A stretch of DNA of 64,000 bases from Mauremys mutica (lineage: Eukaryota; Chordata; Testudines; Geoemydidae): positions 22,900,965 to 22,964,964 of the forward strand of contig NC_059082.1 in assembly GCF_020497125.1 (NCBI RefSeq). The letters are read 5' to 3'. Position 1 is the stretch's first letter. The number at the start of each line of letters is the position of its first letter. A program made the translations under genes and the position numbers. Below the pieces are notes generated by a model. The model was not told the origin of the DNA. It ran no database searches and worked only from the letters and a program-made list of their open reading frames with translations. Positions 59,292 through 64,000 of the stretch are shown piece by piece.

Positions 59292-59355
59292 TCAGGCAAC
59301 CTTATAAAAGTAGCTCCTTGGTAGAGTAAGGAGCTGCTTTTATAAGGTTACCTGA
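59292..59355. other. Near-perfect inverted repeat: 28-bp stem, 8-nt loop
   Basis: The left arm 59292-59319 and right arm 59328-59355 pair over 28 bp with one C-A mismatch and one T-G wobble (centre CTTATAAAAG...CTTTTATAAG). It stands alone in intron sequence and no transposon ends flank it that I can see. A transcript from either strand would fold into a pre-miRNA-sized hairpin. Confidence 0.9.
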
Positions 59356-60376
59356 AGGAACCTTGTGGAGGCAGAGCTCCCCACCTATTTGCTGGAGGAC
59401 TTTTTCCGTGTAACACCTTTGTTCTGTTTAAAACATCTTGTTTTGTCTCCTATGATCTTATGAGATCCACGCCTTGATAAAGCCCCGAGGACCAAAATGC
59501 GCTTAGTTATACACTTTGTTGCTGCACCTAGAAGCACACTCCACTAGCTGCTGACTGCACCCTGTTGAGCTAAATTTCAGTGTTAATGAGTGGAGTTACT
59601 CCAGTTTACATCAGCATAAACTGGAATGAGATTCTAGCCCACAGAGCCTTGGTGGTGTCTTATAAATTAGGAAGAGTAGCAGCGATCCTCAGAGCTTCAC
59701 ACCTGCATTAGAAGTGACTATTTAAAAAAAAAAAAATCTGTTTGGATTCCCAATCCATTTCTTTCAGTGCCATATATCAATAAATGATTCTATTTCTTTT
59801 CCTCACAAATACTGTATATTCAGCTACTACCACCAAGTCAATATTGCTTTGCCTTCCAATATCTAAGATTGCTGTGGCATGAATCCCATTAAAATTAACA
59901 GATGATAAAAAACAATATTACACACTGACATTCAATTCAACATGTGCTTAGGTCTCTTTTTGAAAAACTATGAGCGATTTAAAAAGAAAGACAAAAAGAA
60001 GAGACCCTGTCCCAAACAATGAAATCATCATCTGACATGTTTGGAAGAATCTTGTTTATATTACCAGTCTGGATCAGTATAAATCAAAACTAAATTTACA
60101 TTAAGTCTTGGTACAAACACAAAGAAACTGTATATCCATATCAAAAGGTTTCAACTGTATTAGAAGAGCATGAAACAAGGCAACATATTACACTTACTTT
60201 AATGTACATATAGTCTAAACTATCTACCATCACCCAGTACCTCTGGTGGTACAAGCTTCCAGCATCTTGAGAGTCAGTCATAGTTTCCTTTACATGCGAA
60301 ACAGATTTAGTCTGAGTGAAGAATATTTCCACATTGTTTGCACTTGGTCTGCAGTAACACCTAGGCCAGCCACAGC

Positions 60377-60397
60377 TTCTCTCTCTCTCTCTCTCTC
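60377..60397 (+). repeat. (TC)n microsatellite
   Basis: A run of about ten TC steps. A similar short CT run is at 25733-25747 and CA-rich stretches are at 2810-2830 and 21585-21606. Confidence 0.9.
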
Positions 60398-60544
60398 CTT
60401 TGCAGCATAACAACTAAAGTCATCTTCTTTTAAAGCTACGCATTAATAACCCATGAAAATCTGCAAGGATAACATGTGACAAGCCATGCTGGGGCAATGA
60501 ATCCCTCATTGTTAACGTGATTCACAATATTTTAGCTTATTTCT

Positions 60545-60704
60545 CCAGCAGCACAAAGGGTGAAAGAAAATAACAGAACGCCACTAGCCATCACCTACAG
60601 CCCCCAACTAAAACCTCTCCATCACATCATCAGAGATCTACAACCTATCCTTAAAGATGATCCCTCACTCTCACAGATCTTGGGAGATAGGCCAGTCCTC
60701 GCTT
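60545..60704 (+). mobile_element. Penelope-like element fragment (second family)
   Basis: The frame reads KENNRTPLAITYSPQLKPLH then LQPILKDDPSLSQILGDRPV, nearly the same as the copy at 57400 but in the opposite orientation. It stops where CR1 sequence begins at about 60705. Confidence 0.8.
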
Positions 60705-61190
60705 TTTCGCGAAAAATCTCCAGGGCCTCTGCCAATCTTCCCGGGAGGAAAATTCCTTCCCGACCCCAAATATGGTGATCAGTTAAACCCTGAGCATGTG
60801 GGCAAGACTCACCAGCCAGCACCCAGGATAGAATTCTCTGTAGTAACTCAGATCCCACCCCATCTAACATCCCATCACAGACCACTGGGCATATTTACCT
60901 GCTAATAATCAAAGATGAATTAGTTGCCAAAATCAGGCTATCCCATCATACTATCCCCTCCACAAACTTATCAAGCTTAGTCTTGAAGCCAGATATGTCT
61001 TTTGCCCCCACTACTCCCCTTGGAAGGCTGTTCCAGAACTTCACTCCTCTAACGGTTAGAAACCTTCGTCTAATTTCTTCACAGGTATTCAAAGAGGGAG
61101 AGGAGACAGAAGGGGTGGAGGGGGGGGTGTAACAGACCTTTTGAGCATACAGGTTATACATAGCATACAGAACAGAGTCTCATTTTTCCC
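60705..61190 (-). mobile_element. CR1-related LINE, ORF2 C-terminus and 3' part
   Basis: On the minus strand it reads LNTCEEIRRRFLTVRGVKFW then NSLPRGVVGAKDISGFKTKL and DKFVEGIV, the C-terminal block of a CR1-type ORF2, followed by a 3' UTR toward 60705. Plus-strand marker: GGAAAATTCCTTCCCGACCC. It belongs to a different CR1 subfamily from the 4-kb copy. Confidence 0.82.
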
Positions 61191-62014
61191 CTCACCTGTT
61201 CCACTGAAGAATAAAGCAAGGTATGAGATATACAGTAGCATTGTTTTCACTTTGCATTTAATTTTGTAATCCGGCCATCATCAGACCAGGAGAATAAGTA
61301 GTTTGGAAGAGTCTTTATTGTACAAGTTGTTTTTCTGCCATTCATCTCCCCATCTCTCAATAACTAAGCTAACTCCATAAGCCAATTATCCTATTAATTA
61401 TTTGTGGCAGTCTTTGTTCCATCTCAATTAATTAATGTGACTGTACGTCTAGCCATAGCTGAGGTCACCATTTCATGGGAGGTTAAAAGCCAACTGAAGG
61501 TGAGAGACTTGATAAGCAACCTGGGAGAAATAAGGAAGGTGTGAAAAGAATTCATTAAAAACATTTTTACCAAACAGCATGATGATAACACACTTGAATA
61601 TATTATTGCAATTACACTTGGATTAGACCTGTTCTGGTCCATATCTCTCCCCTCATTCTCAAGCCTATATAAGGAATGTACAATGGTGAGGCCTGCAACC
61701 CAAAAGTATATACAATTCAACATGTGGCCACGTAGATTTTAGTAAAGAGGGGCAGCCTCAGAAGACTATGCTCCTACCTTGTAAGCAACTATAATGGATC
61801 ACAACCCACAATAAAAGGGGGGTGCAAATGCAAGTCAAGTGCTGTCCTCAACTCCTCAAGCTACCAATGAACTCCACAGCCAAGCAAAGTTTGAGCTTCC
61901 CTACTCTTACACCATTGCCTTTTGTTCTTCAGTCCTTCCAACACTTGCTACCATTGGCAGGCGGAGATAGCATGTCAGTAGTTAGTGATGGCGGCATTTT
62001 TCAACACAACTCTG

Positions 62015-62240
62015 TAGTGCTTTTCCCCGCAAGGGTAGCAAAGCACTTTAGAAGCATTAATTAGGCCTCAGAACATCCCCCTGAGATATATATTACCACA
62101 CCCATTTTACAGATAGGAAAAACAGAAAGAGAGAGATGAAATTACTTGCCCAAGGTCACACAGCAAGTTAGCTGAGAACAGAATTCAGGAGGAGTCTTGA
62201 CTACTAATCTCCTGATTTAAACAACTAGATACCGCTCTCG
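62015..62240 (-). mobile_element. MIR-type (CORE) SINE
   Basis: The plus strand shows the reverse of the MIR pattern: CCCATTTTACAGATAGGAAA, ACTTGCCCAAGGTCACACAG and then GAATTCAGGAGGAGTC. MIR elements are ancient and shared across amniotes, so this insertion is older than most others here. Confidence 0.85.
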
Positions 62241-64000
62241 TTTTCTCATTGATACATGGCTCTTTGGACTTATGTTACTGTCTTGTTTCCTCCACTGATA
62301 AACTTGAAGGAACTGTAGCTGTGGCCGAAGCACCAAGACATGATTACTATTACCACAGAACTTCTCTTGGATTAAACTTTCTCTGTTTAATTTGGGCCAG
62401 TATGTAAAACCTGCATCATTGGCCAACCATATGGCATGTTCCTGGAGCTCCTACTAGCTGCCCTGCCTACCCCTAGGAATTAGCCAAATTTATCCTCTCC
62501 AGGACCAGCTTTACGATGTGTGGGTCCTCAGATAGGAATTCATGTTTAGGATTTGCAGTCCATAGGCATACAGTAGAGCCAAATCCTTAGACCTCTCTGG
62601 CAATATGAAAACCTGGCCTAATGTTTGTGTGTGTGATAGCCATTTGGTGCAATTACAGTACAAAACCACTCCTCTTGTTGACTGCTGGACCCTAAGCAGT
62701 CACCTGCCTTGTTTGAGCCTCAGGACATCTCTGATCCTCTCATTTGCAGATTTTCTCACACAGATATGAGAAGAAACAGCAATAAAACTAAATGATGGTG
62801 TCAAATGAGAACACACAAAGATTAAATATTTTTCCAATTGAAAGGCTTTAGAGAAAATCCAGGTGGCAGGTTGCTCCTGTGCCTCAAGTGTGTAGTGTCT
62901 AGATGCATCAAGATCACCAGCTCAAAAGCTCTGAGTGCTTTTGTGTTGGCAAGTAATTGAGCCATTCAGTGTCTCACAAAGTCCTGATTGACAGTGTGTG
63001 CCACACCAGGCTGCTGCTTGCACTGAAGAAGCTACCATGGCCAAAAAAAAATAATAGGTCGAACAGCCATATGGGATAGCCATCCCTGTGGGGTAGCCTT
63101 TTCTTTACAGGATACTATTGTCAGTTATGCACTATTTCACACACACAGGGAAAATCATGCTGTCTACATACAATTTTACTGTCATCTTTGACTTTCTGTG
63201 GAAGTCAACTGCACTAACACATAAAGCTGGTGAAATACATTTGAGGAACCAGACCACCACATATGGGAATACTGTTTTAATACTGTGAACCACTGCTTTG
63301 ATACAAGCAGTTCAGTGTGTAATTTTTAATAGCCAAGTGATTCAATGGCACATTAGAGATATACATGGAGACTGATGATATTAGTGACATGACCACTGTT
63401 AGAGATTTGCAGTCCTCCAAATGAGACCCTGAAAACCAGGTAGGTTTGCCCGATTTGCTTTCCCTATGCCTCACCCCTTAACAAGGAGCAGTACTGACTC
63501 TTATTCACACTTACTTGTGTAGGGCCCAGTAACTCGTCAACTAGAAAAGCTCTGATTTATCTAGCTAAAAAAATACTAATTATCTAATCCCATCTGGTGC
63601 GCATTACAGAGTCACTGCAGCAGAAATACATATAATAACTTGGAACAGCTAAATATACAGACATTATTATTTTGCAAGGATTTCTGGTGATGCTTGGGGG
63701 GAAGGGAACCGCCGCACTCCAATAATACTATTAAAGGGTAAATTTTTTAATACTGTGAGGAATTACATAAACAAAACCAATTATTAATAGAGGCTTCATG
63801 CTTAGTCCCCACATGCAACAACGTAAATTTACCCTCCCCCAAGATTAGGTCTGAAGCAGCAATGAATAATTTCCTTTTCACTACAGAGCTGCTTTAAAAA
63901 AGCAGCTTCCAATGATGCTACAGTTCTTCAGTTTGCGTTAGGCTTGCATAATACATCCTCTCAAAGCCTATTTGTGGAATGAGAAGCAGCTTTCACAAAC
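62241..64000. other. Intron 1 sequence to the window edge, nothing recognised
   Basis: No MYO5A exon 1, CpG-rich promoter or recognisable repeat was found here. Confidence 0.5.

Larger units (their letters stand above)
57581..60544. other. Intron 1 sequence, nothing recognised apart from the hairpin
   Basis: Unique-looking sequence holding the inverted repeat at 59292-59355 and the TC run at 60377. No coding signal is seen. Confidence 0.5.
1..64000 (-). other. MYO5A: MYO5A gene body (partial: introns 1-3, exons 2 and 3)
   Basis: The two recognisable coding exons lie in order on the minus strand (exon 2 at higher coordinates, exon 3 at lower), so the whole window falls inside MYO5A unless another gene is nested in intron 1; none was recognised. 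Intron 3 occupies 1-3362 (partial), intron 2 3535-14490 and intron 1 14602-64000 (partial). Exon 1, which encodes only about nine residues plus the 5' UTR, was not seen and probably lies beyond the right edge together with the promoter. Confidence 0.9.

Overview
This window is vertebrate nuclear DNA, most likely from a cryptodiran turtle. It is AT-rich and intron-poor in coding signal, and it is crowded with CR1 LINEs, hAT MITEs with 8-bp target duplications, Tigger-like elements, a PIF/Harbinger relic, Penelope-like elements with GIY-YIG domains, a Ty3/Gypsy gag fragment, ERV-type LTRs and a tRNA-derived SINE with a CR1-like tail. That mix is typical of turtles. The species call rests on repeat-family recognition, not on a database search.

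Only one host gene can be supported: MYO5A (unconventional myosin-Va), transcribed on the minus strand. Two of its coding exons are present with intact splice sites. Exon 2 lies at 14491-14601 and exon 3 at 3363-3534, and their reading frames join in phase. Exon 1 is not visible, so intron 1 runs from 14602 past the right edge (more than 49 kb). The left 3.3 kb is the start of intron 3.

The standout feature is intron 2. About 92% of its 10,956 bp is a single tandem array (4045-14118, roughly 280 units) of a 36-bp monomer carrying a telomere-like CCCTAACCCTAG core. There are two interleaved monomer types. One has the block CTCCAAGTG; the other has GGGCGGGAAG, which contains an Sp1-type GC box. 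The array shows higher-order duplications of 1,260 bp (35 units) and 756 bp (21 units). Each canonical unit carries one TRF1/TRF2-type half-site (CTAGGGTTA on the minus strand), and the MYO5A pre-mRNA would carry the G-rich strand. Because 36 is a multiple of three, four of six frames stay open for hundreds of codons; these are most simply read as by-products of the period.

Intron 1 (14602-64000) is a layered repeat landscape. From left to right it holds: an old LINE RT remnant, a palindromic Tigger-like element (18.0-18.7 kb), a GC-rich hAT-like element with a 40-bp G-run minisatellite (22.8-23.75 kb), Penelope-like copies (24.3, 34.9, 36.5, 50.1, 56.5 and 60.5 kb), a two-gene Harbinger relic (26.4-28.5 kb), two CR1 copies broken by later insertions (29.8-31.1 and 42.4-46.8 kb), a truncated Gypsy element with its 5' LTR (32.6-34.9 kb), and a very young-looking non-autonomous LTR element (44.26-46.60 kb). 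The right third is mostly unique intron sequence with scattered hAT elements, one MIR and one striking 28-bp-stem hairpin at 59.3 kb.
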